64,000 nucleotides of DNA from Xanthobacter tagetidis (GTDB taxonomy: Bacteria > Pseudomonadota > Alphaproteobacteria > Rhizobiales > Xanthobacteraceae). The notes beneath the pieces are model-generated. The model had not been told where the DNA came from, did not search any database, and worked only from the letters and a program-made list of their open reading frames with translations. Of the stretch, positions 45,640 through 55,768 are shown piece by piece (within the stretch, counting starts at the first letter, position 1; every line of letters starts with the position of its first letter). Both the position numbers and the translations under genes were made by a program. The stretch covers positions 1 through 64,000 of the forward strand of contig NZ_RCTF01000011.1 of NCBI RefSeq assembly GCF_003667445.1, read 5' to 3'.

Positions 45640-46341
45640 TCAGCCGACCCGGTAGGCGATATCGCGCGCGGCGGCGCCCGTGAGGTCGGCGATCACGGTC
45701 TCGCCCGCAATGGCCGTCTGGCCCTCGGCCACCTGCACCTTGGTGCCCGGCGGCAGATAGATGTCGAGCCGCGAGCCGAAGCGGATCAGGCCGAAACGCT
45801 CGCCGGCGCCGATCTCCTCGCCCTCGCGCACGAAGCAGACGATGCGCCGCGCGATCAGGCCGGCGATCTGCACGCAGCCCACCCGCCCCGCCATGGTGCG
45901 GATGACGAGGCCGTTGCGCTCGTTGTCCTCGCTCGCCTTGTCGAGGTCGGCATTGAGGAAGATGCCCGGCTTGTAGGCGACGCGCTCGATCCGCCCCGTC
46001 ACCGGCGCGCGGTTCACGTGCACGTTGAACACGCTCATGAAGACGGAGACGCGCAGCAGCGGCTCGTCCGACAGGTCCAGTTCGCGCGGCGGCCGCGCCG
46101 GGCCGATGGACGAGATGGTTCCGTCCGCCGGCGACACCACGAGGCCCTCGCGCACCGGCGTCACCCGCACGGGATCGCGGAAGAACAAGGCGGTCCAGAT
46201 GGCGAGGCCCACCGCGATCATGCCGAAGAAGGTGCTCACGGAGAGGATGGCGAGCGCGATCACCGCCGCCCCGGCGATGAAGGGATAGCCCTCCCGATGC
46301 ACGGGCACGAGCGACTTGCGGATCGTGGCGACGAGCGACAC
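45640..46341 (-). CDS. psd: Phosphatidylserine decarboxylase proenzyme
   Basis: The enzyme decarboxylates phosphatidylserine to phosphatidylethanolamine. The 233-aa short-type proenzyme has two N-terminal hydrophobic segments, the conserved [13 protein letters not shown] (101-113) and the self-cleavage site Gly189-Ser190 in [11 protein letters not shown], where Ser becomes the pyruvoyl group. I choose a GTG start at 46341 because GGAGGTGAAG precedes it and the family begins [21 protein letters not shown]. An in-frame ATG 14 codons upstream is less likely. Confidence 0.93.
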   Translation of the reverse strand: MSLVATIRKSLVPVHREGYPFIAGAAVIALAILSVSTFFGMIAVGLAIWTALFFRDPVRVTPVREGLVVSPADGTISSIGPARPPRELDLSDEPLLRVSVFMSVFNVHVNRAPVTGRIERVAYKPGIFLNADLDKASEDNERNGLVIRTMAGRVGCVQIAGLIARRIVCFVREGEEIGAGERFGLIRFGSRLDIYLPPGTKVQVAEGQTAIAGETVIADLTGAAARDIAYRVG

Positions 46342-46447
46342 CTTCACCTCCGGACGCGCTCCTGAAGCGGGCGCAGGAGGCACAGGTAGTGAGGCCCGCC
46401 TGCGCCGTCAAATGACATCGGCGTCCCCGCCTGCGCAGGGCCGTCCG

Positions 46448-47353
46448 TCAGCGCCCGCGCGCCTGCCAGGCGTCGTCGCGGGCGAGATGCGCGATGAGCG
46501 CCTGCGCCTGCGGCGACACATGGCCGTCCCTGCGCACGCAGAGCGCGAGCCGGCGCGTCGCCCAGGGCTCGGCGAGGCGCACCAGAGCGATGCCGCAGCG
46601 GGACCGACAGCGCCGCGCCGCCGTCTCCGGCACGATGCCGATGCCGACCCCCGCCCCCGCCATGCGGCAGACGCCCTCCAGGGTGCGCATCTCCACCCGC
46701 ACCTTCAACCGGCCGCCGATGGCTGCGGCCCGCGCATCGAGATGGGCCGGCAGCGCACCGCCCATCAGGCCGACGAAATGCCTGTCGAGCAGGTCCGCGA
46801 ACGACGCATGCCCCCGCGCGGAGAGGGGATCGCCCCGCGCCACCACCGCCACCAGCCGGTCGAGGGCGAAAGGCCGCAGGCGCAAAGCGGGGGTTTCGGC
46901 GGCATCGGAGAGGATGCCGATCTCGGCAACCCCGGCTGCGACGCCGCGGGCGATCTCGATGCTCTGGCGCTCCCTCAGCTCCACATCGACCTGCGGATGG
47001 GCGACCAGGAACGGCGCCAGCCGCTCGGGCAGGAATTCCGTGAGCGCCGCGGTATTGGCGAGCACCTGCACCGTGGCGCGCACGCCCTTGGCATGGCGTC
47101 CCAGCTCGCCCCGCAGTTGCGCCATCTGCGACAGGATGGTGCGGGCGTGATGCGCGAGCGCCTCGCCGGCCGGCGTCGGCGTCACCCCGCGCCGCCGCCG
47201 CTCCAGCAGCACCACCGCGCCGTCCGCCTCCATGTCGCGCAGGCGCTCGCTCGCCGCCGGCAGCGAGAGGCCCGCCGCCGCTGCGCCATGGGTGATGCTG
47301 CCCGCGTCCACCACGGCGAGGAACAGGCGCAAATCGGCGAGATCGAAGCGCAT
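46448..47353 (-). CDS. LysR-family transcriptional regulator
   Basis: The 301-aa regulator has an N-terminal winged helix (LRLFLAVVDAGSITHGAAAAGLSLPAASERLRDME) followed by a type-2 periplasmic-binding effector domain (from about residue 90) and a short tail. It is divergent from the TSUP permease gene across 97 bp containing a perfect inverted repeat, so it probably controls that transporter and itself. The effector is unknown. Confidence 0.9.
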   Translation of the reverse strand: MRFDLADLRLFLAVVDAGSITHGAAAAGLSLPAASERLRDMEADGAVVLLERRRRGVTPTPAGEALAHHARTILSQMAQLRGELGRHAKGVRATVQVLANTAALTEFLPERLAPFLVAHPQVDVELRERQSIEIARGVAAGVAEIGILSDAAETPALRLRPFALDRLVAVVARGDPLSARGHASFADLLDRHFVGLMGGALPAHLDARAAAIGGRLKVRVEMRTLEGVCRMAGAGVGIGIVPETAARRCRSRCGIALVRLAEPWATRRLALCVRRDGHVSPQAQALIAHLARDDAWQARGR

Positions 47354-47375
47354 GGGGACAGCTTAGCGCGGCACC

Positions 47376-47398
47376 AGCCTTCGGAACAGCCGAAGGCT
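47376..47398. promoter_or_regulatory. Candidate LysR operator
   Basis: Perfect 9-bp arms AGCCTTCGG (47376-47384) and CCGAAGGCT (47390-47398) are separated by 5 bp in the 97-bp gap between the divergent lysR and TSUP genes. Position and symmetry suit a LysR binding site. The assignment is inferred. Confidence 0.5.
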
Positions 47399-47450
47399 CG
47401 AAGCGTGTCATCCGCATTGTGCCACAGCGCTGGAAGCGTATCGCAGACGG

Positions 47451-48200
47451 ATGCTCGACCTTCCTGCGTCCACCGTTGCCGCCATCGCCGTCACCTTCCT
47501 CGCGGCCGGGATGGCGAAGGGCATCACCGGGATGGGGCTGCCGACGGTGGCCATGGGCGTTCTGGGCGCCCTGCTCTCCCCGGTCCTGGCCGCCGGCCTT
47601 CTGCTCGTGCCCTCCTTCGTCACCAATGTCTGGCAATTGCTGGCCGGCGCGAGCTTCGGCGCACTCGGGCGCCGGCTCTGGCCGATGATGGCGGTGCTCG
47701 TTGCGGGCACCTTGCTCGGCGCGGCGCTCCTGGCCGAGGGCGGGCGCGGAGCCACCACCGCAGCGCTCGGCTGGGCTCTCGTCGCCTATGCGCTCTATAC
47801 GCTCCTGGCGCGCCAGCTCACCGTGCCGCGGCGGCTGGAGTGGCTGCTTTCGCCGCTCGTCGGCGCCGCGACCGGCCTCGCGACCGGCGCAACCGGCGTG
47901 TTCGTCATCCCGGCGGTGCCCTATCTGCAGGCGCTGGGACTGACGAAGGACGACCTGGTGCAGGCGCTCGGCCTGTCGTTCACCGTCTCGACGCTCGCGC
48001 TGGCGATCGGGCTCGGCGCGCGCGGGGCGGTCGCGGCGGATACGCTGGCCCTCTCCGTCGCCGCCGTGCTGCCGGCGCTCGGCGGCATGTGGGCCGGCCA
48101 GAAGCTGCGCGCGCGGATCAGCCCGCCCGCCTTCCGCCGCTGGTTCCTCGTCGCCTTGCTGCTGCTCGGGCTTGAGATGGCGCTGCGACCGCTTTTCTGA
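47451..48200 (+). CDS. TSUP-family (TauE/SafE) membrane transporter
   Basis: The 249-aa inner-membrane protein has about eight hydrophobic helices arranged as two repeats. The first carries GMAKGITGMGLPTVAMG and the second GAATGLATGATGVFVIPAVPYL, the paired Gly-rich motifs of TauE/SafE proteins. Members export sulfite, sulfoacetate and other organosulfur or organic anions. The substrate here is unknown, and control by the divergent LysR is likely. Confidence 0.88.
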   Translation: MLDLPASTVAAIAVTFLAAGMAKGITGMGLPTVAMGVLGALLSPVLAAGLLLVPSFVTNVWQLLAGASFGALGRRLWPMMAVLVAGTLLGAALLAEGGRGATTAALGWALVAYALYTLLARQLTVPRRLEWLLSPLVGAATGLATGATGVFVIPAVPYLQALGLTKDDLVQALGLSFTVSTLALAIGLGARGAVAADTLALSVAAVLPALGGMWAGQKLRARISPPAFRRWFLVALLLLGLEMALRPLF

Positions 48201-48326
48201 TCCACCGCATTGGGTCCTGGGGCAACAGGAGACGCAGCGCTTGCCGCGGTGCGTTGGCGTGTGCCAGTCCTATGGCGGCATCGGCGATGTCACGCGATGG
48301 GGACACGGCCGACAGCGGAGGACGGG

Positions 48327-50867
48327 ATGAGGCGCTTTGCACTGCGCGTGTTGGCGACCGCCGTGGCGCTTGTGGTGTCGGTTTTCCTGGCGATCATCCT
48401 CCTTGCCTATCTGCCCCAGGCGGATGAGCTGCGCCGGTCGGCTGCCGAGCAGGCGCTGTCCCAGCTTTGGGGCGAGCCGGTGAGCATCCGCGGGGCGGTG
48501 ACCGCCGAGCTTTGGCCGCGTGCGAAGATCAACGTCGCCGGCGTCGCGGCGGAGGGTGCCCACGGCGCCCGCGCCCAGGTCGACCAGCTCGCGTTCTCGG
48601 TCTCGAGCTATGATCGCCTGATCCAGGGCACCCTGCGCTACGGGCTCGACGTCGCAGGCGCACAGTTCGACGTTCCGATCGCCGGCACCGCGGATGCCCG
48701 GCCGGGCTCGCTCCTGGCGTCGCCGATCTACATCCTGTCCCTGCTGCCGCACCTCACCGTGCGCGATACCGAGATCCGCCTGGGGGATGCCGAGACGGGC
48801 TGGATTTTCGCGCTCAAGATGGCGGACCTGAAGAACGCCGTCGAAGACGGGCGCAACGTGCTCGCCGCCGAGGCCGTGCTCAACAACCAGCCCCTCACCC
48901 TCGGCTTCGCATTCGACCTGTCCGTCGAAAAGGGAGAGGGCAACCTGCCCTATGGCGCCCAGATCAGCCTCGCGTCGTCCGGCACCAGCGGCGGATTCAC
49001 CGGGCGGCTGGACATCCGCGCGCCCACCGTCCGCTTCGACCACGGCCTGGTGGTGGACGTGAGCGCCGAGGCCTCCAGCATTGCCCAGGCGCTGCGGCTT
49101 GCCGCCATTGCGCCCTCCATCGACGGAACCGGCACGCTGCGCGCCCATCTTGCGGCCGCACGGGGCCGCGTGGCCATGTCCGGCCTCGATCTCAAGCTGG
49201 CCCTCGCCAGCGGGGAGCACGTCGCCGTCACCGGCAGCGCCGCCGATCTCGCGACCCTCGACGGCGCCAATCTGAAGGTGGTCGCCGACCTTGATACGGG
49301 CGCCCCCTCTGCCGTGTCCTTGCGGAGCATCGTCGTCACCCGCCTGACCGGGGCGTTCGCGAGCGGCCCCGACGGCATGATGCTGGACGACATCCTCATC
49401 GAGACCAACGCCTTCGACCAGAATCTGCGCGAGATCGGTCCCGTCAAGGTGCGCTCGGTGGAGCGCGACCCCGAGGGCCATGTGGCGTTCAAGGGCATCT
49501 CGGCGGTCGCCGGTCCGCCCGAGCGCCCCCTCGCCAAGCTGGCGGGCAACGTCAACGATGTCCTCAGCCTCAGCGGCGTGGACCTGTCAGGCAGCGTCGA
49601 TATTCCGGTGGCGAGCGTGCTGGCGCTGCCGGAGGATAGCGGGAACAAGCTCGGCCGCTTCGTCGGCAGCCTCTCCGTATCCGATGCCGACGGCGGACTG
49701 GGGGTCGACGCATTCACGGTCCGCATCGACGACAGCGAGCTGATCGAGGCGAACCTGGGCCTGGTGCTCGACAATCTGGCCAAGCCCAACATCGCGACCT
49801 CGATCGTGGTCGATTCCCTCCTCAGGATTCCGAACTATGCGGCGCTCGCCGCGGCGCTCGGCGACACGTCCGATTTCAAGGGCCTGGTGAAGTTCGAGGG
49901 CCGGCTGAGCGGCAATACGGACGAACTTACCATGGACGGCCGCACCGACATCGGCCGCACCCAGATCAAGGGCGCGCTCACGAGCCTCGCGGCGCCCGGC
50001 GGAAGGTCCATGGTGAAGGGCTCGATCAGTTCGCCCCTGGTGCATGGCGACGAAATCCTGAAGTTCCTGCGCCCCGAACAGCCCCAGCCGCGCAAGGGTT
50101 TCTCGGTCAAAGGCGCACGGGCGCCGGAGGGCGGAAGCCAGATCGACCTGCTCGGCACCACCGATGCGGACATCGCCATCTCCGCCACCCGGCTGGAAGG
50201 CGGCGGCGACACCGCCACCGGCATCGAGGCGCACCTGACGGCGAACAACGGCGCGCTGCGCGTATCGCCCCTGCGCATCCACTATCGGGGCGGCACCCTG
50301 TCGGCCGTGATCGAGAGCGAGGGCCGTTCGCTGCTGCGTGCCAAGGGCAGCGGCGAGGGCTGGCCCCTCTCCTCTGTGCTCGGGCGGAACTCCAGCATTT
50401 CCGTGACCGGAACGCTGCATCTCGCTTTCGACCTCACGGCGCAGATGGGGGCCCACGACCTCCTGGGCACGCTCGGCGGCACGCTCACCGCCCGGGTCGG
50501 CCGCGGAAAGCTCGGAACCGGCCTGCTCGATCTCGCCGGCGTCGGCCTGTTCGCCGGCCTCTTCACCTCGTCGGTGTACAAGGGCGAGAGCGCCCTGCGC
50601 TGCGCGAAGGTGCCGCTGCTGTTCCAGAAGGGCGTCGGCCGCACCCATCCGCTGATCGTGGTGCGGACGGAGAACGTCCAAGCCCTGGCGAGCGGCACGG
50701 TGGACCTCGCGCGCAACCGCATCGATCTGCGCGTGGTGCCGCGCCCGTTGAATGCGCTCAACGGCGATGCCGGCCACAGCTTCACGGTCAAGGGGCCGCT
50801 GTCCCATCCCGCGATCGCGCTCGCCACCGGCGGCGCCGACCTGCGCGGCAACTACGGCTGCGACTGA
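48327..50867 (+). CDS. AsmA-family inner-membrane/periplasmic protein
   Basis: The 846-aa protein is anchored by one N-terminal transmembrane helix (about residues 9-27), followed by a long beta-rich periplasmic part with the AsmA features LWGEPVSIRGAVTAELWPRAKINV near the N-terminus and a C-terminal DUF/AsmA_2-like region ending LSHPAIALATGG. AsmA-like proteins are thought to form a groove that conducts phospholipids between membranes. The start follows GGAGGACGGG. The longer reading adds 39 unrelated residues. It stands alone between the TSUP gene and tRNA-Leu. Confidence 0.85.
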   Translation: MRRFALRVLATAVALVVSVFLAIILLAYLPQADELRRSAAEQALSQLWGEPVSIRGAVTAELWPRAKINVAGVAAEGAHGARAQVDQLAFSVSSYDRLIQGTLRYGLDVAGAQFDVPIAGTADARPGSLLASPIYILSLLPHLTVRDTEIRLGDAETGWIFALKMADLKNAVEDGRNVLAAEAVLNNQPLTLGFAFDLSVEKGEGNLPYGAQISLASSGTSGGFTGRLDIRAPTVRFDHGLVVDVSAEASSIAQALRLAAIAPSIDGTGTLRAHLAAARGRVAMSGLDLKLALASGEHVAVTGSAADLATLDGANLKVVADLDTGAPSAVSLRSIVVTRLTGAFASGPDGMMLDDILIETNAFDQNLREIGPVKVRSVERDPEGHVAFKGISAVAGPPERPLAKLAGNVNDVLSLSGVDLSGSVDIPVASVLALPEDSGNKLGRFVGSLSVSDADGGLGVDAFTVRIDDSELIEANLGLVLDNLAKPNIATSIVVDSLLRIPNYAALAAALGDTSDFKGLVKFEGRLSGNTDELTMDGRTDIGRTQIKGALTSLAAPGGRSMVKGSISSPLVHGDEILKFLRPEQPQPRKGFSVKGARAPEGGSQIDLLGTTDADIAISATRLEGGGDTATGIEAHLTANNGALRVSPLRIHYRGGTLSAVIESEGRSLLRAKGSGEGWPLSSVLGRNSSISVTGTLHLAFDLTAQMGAHDLLGTLGGTLTARVGRGKLGTGLLDLAGVGLFAGLFTSSVYKGESALRCAKVPLLFQKGVGRTHPLIVVRTENVQALASGTVDLARNRIDLRVVPRPLNALNGDAGHSFTVKGPLSHPAIALATGGADLRGNYGCD

Positions 50868-51026
50868 AGCGCGGGGTCGGGATCCGCGGAGGACATGCCG
50901 TGGACCGCTTCGGATTTCACTGCCGGCGCCCCGAACCGTCTAGCGGCGTCTGCCGATCCCGGCGGCCGTCCGTTCCCGTGCGGTCCGGCAGCGCCGAACG
51001 TCTGCTGCGCGCGGGCCTGTTCCAAT

Positions 51027-51113
51027 TGGTGCGGGCGGTCGGACTCGAACCGACATATCCGTGAGGACGGCGGATTTTGAGTCCGCTGCGTCTACCAGTT
51101 CCGCCACGCCCGC
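51027..51113 (-). tRNA. tRNA-Leu (anticodon CAA)
   Basis: On the minus strand the gene begins GCGGGCGTGGCGGAA and ends with encoded CCA. The anticodon arm GCGGA-CTCAAAA-TCCGC gives anticodon CAA, reading UUG. A long variable arm (CGTCCTCACGG region) and the T-arm GGTTCGAGTCC are present, as expected for a class II leucine tRNA. It is 87 nt including CCA. No integrated element abuts it. Confidence 0.96.
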
Positions 51114-51191
51114 AGCGTCTCGACCCTATACCGGGCACACTCCGGCGAGGCAACTCGCGCGGCGAGGAAGACCATCGTCCCCGAGCGCCCC

Positions 51192-53801
51192 TCATGCGCC
51201 GCCATGCGCGGAACGGTGGCGGCGCTGGCGCGCGTGGGACGTCGGCCGCATGGCGAGGCGCTTCAGCGCCTCGGCGGCAACGAGATAGGCCAGCGTCAGG
51301 CCGGCGATCGCCAGCAACACCCCTGCAGGCACGGCGGCAAAGCCCACCATGCGCCCGAGGGGGGTCAGCGCGAGAACGAGCGCCAGCGCCAGCGCTCCGA
51401 GCGAGGTCATCGCCAGAATCGGGTCCGGCCGGCTCAACCAGAACGGCCGGGCTGTGCGGATCAGGAAGATCACGAGGATCTGGGTGGCGATCGATTCCAC
51501 GAACCAGGCGGTGCGGAACGTGTCCACGTCCACGGCGAACCCCCAGGTGAGCACGCCGAAGGTGGCGAGATCGAACAGCGAGGAGAGCGGCCCCATCACC
51601 AGGGTAAAGCGCAGAACCCCGCCCATGTCCCAGGCCCGCGGCGCCGCGAGCGCCTCCGGGTCGGCACGATCGAACGGGATGCCGATCTCCGAGAGATCGT
51701 AGATGAGGTTGTTGAGCAGAATCTGCAGCGGCGCCAGCGGGAGGAAGGGCAGGAACAGCGAGGCGAACGCCATGGAGAGCATGTTGCCGAAGTTCGAGCT
51801 GGTGCCCATGCGGATGTATTTCATGATGTTGGCGTAGGTGCGCCGGCCCTCGCTCACGCCCTCCGCCAGCACGCCAAGGTCGGAATTGAGCAGGATCACG
51901 TCCGCCGCCTCGCGCGCCACATCCGTGCCGCCCTCCACCGACAGCCCCACGTCGGCCGCGTGGATGGCAGGGGCGTCGTTGATGCCGTCGCCCAGGAAGC
52001 CCACCGTATGGCCGCGCCGGCGCAGCGCGAGGACGATGCGGCGCTTCTGGTCCGGCGCGACGCGCACGAACAGGTCCGCGTGCAGGCAGCGGGTGGCGAG
52101 TGCGGTGTCCGAGAGGCGCGCGATCTCGTCGCCCGTGACGATGCCGCGCGCCGGCAGGCCGAGCGCGCCCACCAGGTGCTCCACCACCGCGGCGCCGTCT
52201 CCGGAAATGATCTTCACCTTCACGCCCGCCGCCATGAGCCGGGCCACCGCGCCGGAGGCGGACGCCTTGGGCGGGTCGAGGAAGGCGGCGCAGCCGGCAA
52301 AGACGAGACCCGCCTCGTCCGCCGCAACAAGGGTGTCGCGACTTTCCGGCGCCTGCCGCACCGCGACCCCCAGCAGGCGCAGGCCTTCCCTGCCCTTTTG
52401 CTCGATCAGCGCGGCGAGGCGGGCGCGGCCGGCATCATCGAGCGCGAGCGCGGTGCCGTCCGGCGCCTCCACGCGGGTCGACAGCGCGAGCACCGCCTCG
52501 GGCGCGCCCTTTACGATCATCAGCCGCTCGTCGCCCTGCGCGAGCAGCACCGCGGCGCGCCGGCGCTCGAAGTCGAACGGCAGGTCATCGAGGCAGCGCC
52601 AGCCGGGCGGCGGAGCGCCATCCGCCAGCAGCGCGTCGTCGAGGGCGCTGCGGGTGCCGGCGGCGAACGCGCTGTTGAGGCGCGCGAGGTCGGCGACCCG
52701 CGCGCACGCCGCGCCATCCGGACCGAAGCTTCCGGCCAGGGCGATCCGCGCCTCGGTGAGGGTGCCGGTCTTGTCGGTGCAGAGCACGTCCATGGCGCCG
52801 AGATCGTGGATGGCCGAGAGCCGCTTCACCACCACCTGCCGCCGCGCCATCCGAACCGCCCCGCGCGCCAGCGTCACCGTGGTGACCATCGGCAGAAGCT
52901 CAGGCGTGAGGCCCACCGCGAGCGCCACCGCGAACAGGAAGCTCTCCAGCGTCAGCCCCTGGCGCAGCATCTGCGTCAGCAGCACGAACAGCACCAGGAA
53001 GCCGGTGAGGCGCAGGATCAGCATGCCCAGCGCATGCAGCCCGCGCTCGAACGCGGTCGGCGGCTCGCGCGCCTGGAGCGAGGCGGAGATGGCGCCGAAA
53101 CGCGTCGCTGCGCCGGTCTCCACCACCAGCATCACGGCCTCGCCGCCGGTGATGGTGGTGCCGGCGAACAGGCCGTTTGAGGCATCGGCCGGGGCGGTGC
53201 CGGCGCCGGGCCAGGGATGCTTTTCCACGAGATACGGCTCGCCGGTGAGCACCGCCTCGTTCGCCAGCGCGCCGTGGGCGGCAAGCACCACCCCGTCCGC
53301 CGGCACGAGCTTGCCGGCGGCGAGCTCGACGATATCGCCCGGCACGATCTCGCGCACCGGCACATCGCGCGCGACGCCGTCGCGGCGCACCCGCGCGCTC
53401 ACCGCCACCGAGCGGCGCAGCGCCTCCACCGCCGCCTCGGCCTTCTGCTCCTGGACGAGGTCGAGGGTGATCGACATGAGGACGATGGCGACGATGATGA
53501 AGAAGCTCTGCCAGTCGCCCGTGCCGCCGGATATGGCGGCGGCGATCAGCAGGATCGCCACCAGCGGCTCGGCGAGACGCCTGCCGATCTTGGCCGCCAG
53601 GCTGCGCTTGAGGCCGGTGACGGCGACATTCGGCCCGAAGCGCTGGAGCCGCGCCCCGGCTTCCTCAGCGGAAAGTCCTCCCGGGCGTGTCTCGAGCCGG
53701 GCGAGGAGCGCGGCATCGCCTTGCTGCCAGAATACCGCCGGATCGGCACTGCGGGTCGTGCCCCGCCCCGAAGTCCTGCGCGCTGAACCCGGCTGATCCA
53801 T
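51192..53801 (-). CDS. mgtA: Magnesium-translocating P-type ATPase (MgtA/MgtB)
   Basis: The 869-aa P3B-type ATPase imports Mg2+ across the inner membrane. It has the phosphatase loop LTGEP (185-189), the phosphorylation motif CTDKTGT with Asp343, the nucleotide-binding KGAPEAV, and the hinge LGDGINDAPAI. Helices M4 (VGLTPELLPM) and M5-M6 (SSNFGNMLS, LNNLIYDLSEIGIPFD) match MgtA rather than Ca2+ or heavy-metal pumps. The start was placed at MDQPGSARR (53801). The longer frame runs into the upstream promoter region. No obvious Mg2+-sensing leader was seen. Confidence 0.92.
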   Translation of the reverse strand: MDQPGSARRTSGRGTTRSADPAVFWQQGDAALLARLETRPGGLSAEEAGARLQRFGPNVAVTGLKRSLAAKIGRRLAEPLVAILLIAAAISGGTGDWQSFFIIVAIVLMSITLDLVQEQKAEAAVEALRRSVAVSARVRRDGVARDVPVREIVPGDIVELAAGKLVPADGVVLAAHGALANEAVLTGEPYLVEKHPWPGAGTAPADASNGLFAGTTITGGEAVMLVVETGAATRFGAISASLQAREPPTAFERGLHALGMLILRLTGFLVLFVLLTQMLRQGLTLESFLFAVALAVGLTPELLPMVTTVTLARGAVRMARRQVVVKRLSAIHDLGAMDVLCTDKTGTLTEARIALAGSFGPDGAACARVADLARLNSAFAAGTRSALDDALLADGAPPPGWRCLDDLPFDFERRRAAVLLAQGDERLMIVKGAPEAVLALSTRVEAPDGTALALDDAGRARLAALIEQKGREGLRLLGVAVRQAPESRDTLVAADEAGLVFAGCAAFLDPPKASASGAVARLMAAGVKVKIISGDGAAVVEHLVGALGLPARGIVTGDEIARLSDTALATRCLHADLFVRVAPDQKRRIVLALRRRGHTVGFLGDGINDAPAIHAADVGLSVEGGTDVAREAADVILLNSDLGVLAEGVSEGRRTYANIMKYIRMGTSSNFGNMLSMAFASLFLPFLPLAPLQILLNNLIYDLSEIGIPFDRADPEALAAPRAWDMGGVLRFTLVMGPLSSLFDLATFGVLTWGFAVDVDTFRTAWFVESIATQILVIFLIRTARPFWLSRPDPILAMTSLGALALALVLALTPLGRMVGFAAVPAGVLLAIAGLTLAYLVAAEALKRLAMRPTSHARQRRHRSAHGGA

Positions 53802-54025
53802 GGGGTCTTTCTCCGCGCCCAGTCTCGCTCCTTTCGGCGTGGGAGCAAGATCGCCATTCTGTCGCGGCGCCGCCATCCACCGGGGTACCCGCGAAAGCGT
53901 GATCTGCGCCAAACCGCCAGAGCCTGCAAGGCCGGCCGTGGGATACCGCCGCATCATATTTCGCTGTGGCGAGGCAGGCCGGCTTCGCGCTATCTGTGGC
54001 GAACAATCTTGGCTGCTTCGGCGGC

Positions 54026-55057
54026 ATGACTCGAAGGCGAAGCGTTGTGATCGACCGGCGAACCCTGCTCTCCCTCGGCATCGGTGCGGGATCGGCGAGC
54101 CTCCTCGGCCTCACGGCCGCGCGCGCCCAAGACCGGCCGTTCCGGATCCTGATGATCACCTTCCGCGGCGAGACCGACGTGGAGCGCGGCTTCCGCGACT
54201 TCCTCACCGCCAACGAGATCAAGACGGAGATCATCGCCCGCGACGTGAACGGTGATGCCCGCCGCGTCCCCGAGATGATCGCCGACCTCGCCACCCTGAA
54301 GCCGGACCTGATCTACACCTGGGGCACGCCGGTGACGCTCGGGGTGGTCGGGCCCTACGATTCGACCGATCCGCAATATGTGCGCGACATCCCGGTGGTG
54401 TTCGCGCTGGTCGCAGCGCCGGTGCGGGCGAAGATCGCCCCGGACTTCGCATCCTCGGGCCGCAATGTCACCGGCGCGGTGCACGTGGTGCCCACCGATG
54501 TGCACATGCGTGCCATGCAGGCCTACAAGCCGTTCAAGACCGTGGGCGTGCTCTATTCCACCACGGAGCAGAACTCGCGCGTCATCCTCGACGAGGTGAA
54601 GAGCGTGTGCGCGACCATGGGCGCGAAGGTGGTGGCCATGCCGTTCAAGCTCGACTCCGGCGGGCGCCCCATCGCCGACGGGGTGGAGGACATGATCCGC
54701 AAGATGCGCTCCGATGGGGTGGACTGGCTCTATCTGCTGCCCGACACCTTCCTCGGCACCATCTATGACCGGGTCACGCCCACGGCGCTTGAGAACTCCA
54801 TACCCACCTTCGCCGCCGCCGAGCGCGGCGTGCGCGAGGGCGGCGCACTGGTTGGGCTCGTCAGCCGCTATTATTCGGTGGGCCAGCTCGCCGCGGCGAA
54901 GGCGGTGGAAATCCTGGTGCAGCATCGGGCGCCGAAGGACATCCCCATCGAGACGCTGAAGCGCTTCGCGCTCATCATCAACATGCAGGTGGCGCGCAAG
55001 CTTCAGATCTACCCGCCCATCACCATGCTGAACTACGCCGAGATCGTCACCAACTGA
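54026..55057 (+). CDS. TrpX-like ABC substrate-binding protein, orphan
   Basis: The 343-aa periplasmic protein of the ABC_sub_bind (DUF534/TrpX) family has a twin-Arg-like leader (DRRTLLSLGIGAGSASLLG, cleavage near ARAQ), ILMITFRGETDVERGF, and the family core KPDLIYTWGTPVTLGVVGPYD and YSVGQLAAAKAVEIL. Relatives bind aromatic or other amino acids. No permease or ATPase gene is nearby. A GTG at 54047 is an alternative start. It heads a three-gene unit with GNAT and the racemase-like gene. Confidence 0.85.
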   Translation: MTRRRSVVIDRRTLLSLGIGAGSASLLGLTAARAQDRPFRILMITFRGETDVERGFRDFLTANEIKTEIIARDVNGDARRVPEMIADLATLKPDLIYTWGTPVTLGVVGPYDSTDPQYVRDIPVVFALVAAPVRAKIAPDFASSGRNVTGAVHVVPTDVHMRAMQAYKPFKTVGVLYSTTEQNSRVILDEVKSVCATMGAKVVAMPFKLDSGGRPIADGVEDMIRKMRSDGVDWLYLLPDTFLGTIYDRVTPTALENSIPTFAAAERGVREGGALVGLVSRYYSVGQLAAAKAVEILVQHRAPKDIPIETLKRFALIINMQVARKLQIYPPITMLNYAEIVTN

Positions 55058-55069
55058 TCCTGGCGACCC

Positions 55070-55768
55070 ATGTCCCACCCGCAGACCCTCACCTGGCGGC
55101 CGCTTGGTCCGCCGGACCTTCCCGCCATCGAGGCGCTGCACCGCCGCGCCATCGGCGCCGCCGGCCCCGACGTGGTGAAGCCGGAGGGGCCGGATTTCTT
55201 TCCCGGCATCCTCGGCGGCCGCGGCAAGGCGGTCGGCGCCTTCGAAGGCGATCACCTCATCGCCTACGGAATCCTCCAGCACGTGCTGCCGGATGCCGAT
55301 GATCCGCGGCCGCTGCTCGGCCTTCCCGACAGCGTGCTCCGGGTGAAGCTGGCCGGGGCCTCGGTGGAGCCGGAGGCGCGAGGACGCGGCCTCCAGCGCG
55401 CGCTTATCGAGGAGCGCGTCGCGCTCGCGCGTGCAACGTTCAAGGACACGCCGATCCTCATCTATGCCACCTCCGCTCCGGCCAATGTGGCAAGCTGGAG
55501 CAACCTCATGGCCGCGAATTTCACGGTTCGTGCCGTGAAACTGTATTACGGCGGTTATCCCAGATATGTCATGGTACATGAGAGCGTTACGCAGGACTTG
55601 GACGGTAGCGAGGTGATTCTCGATCCGGCCGATCTCGACGGGCAGCGCCATTTTCTGGCGCAGGGGTGGAGGGGATCGAAGATGGTGCGCGATCAAGGGG
55701 GAGTGCGGATTGCCTACACCGCTCCCCGGCCCGCCCTGCGCGCCGCTGCCGCCGCCGAGCGGCCATGA
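55070..55768 (+). CDS. GNAT-family acetyltransferase linked to a racemase gene
   Basis: The 232-aa protein has a GNAT fold. VKLAGASVEPEARGRGLQRALIEERVALAR (residues about 90-120) contains the acetyl-CoA-binding R/Q-x-x-G-x-G/A loop, followed by ILIYATSAPANVASWSNLMAANF. The C-terminal third is longer than in minimal GNATs. It begins 12 bp after the binding-protein stop and overlaps the racemase-like gene as ATGA, so the acceptor may be an amino acid handled by those partners. That is inference. Confidence 0.8.
   Translation: MSHPQTLTWRPLGPPDLPAIEALHRRAIGAAGPDVVKPEGPDFFPGILGGRGKAVGAFEGDHLIAYGILQHVLPDADDPRPLLGLPDSVLRVKLAGASVEPEARGRGLQRALIEERVALARATFKDTPILIYATSAPANVASWSNLMAANFTVRAVKLYYGGYPRYVMVHESVTQDLDGSEVILDPADLDGQRHFLAQGWRGSKMVRDQGGVRIAYTAPRPALRAAAAAERP

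Noticed and set aside
51027..51191. Attachment site at the tRNA-Leu gene
   Set aside because: No duplicated tRNA 3' end or integrase gene is found on either side within the window.
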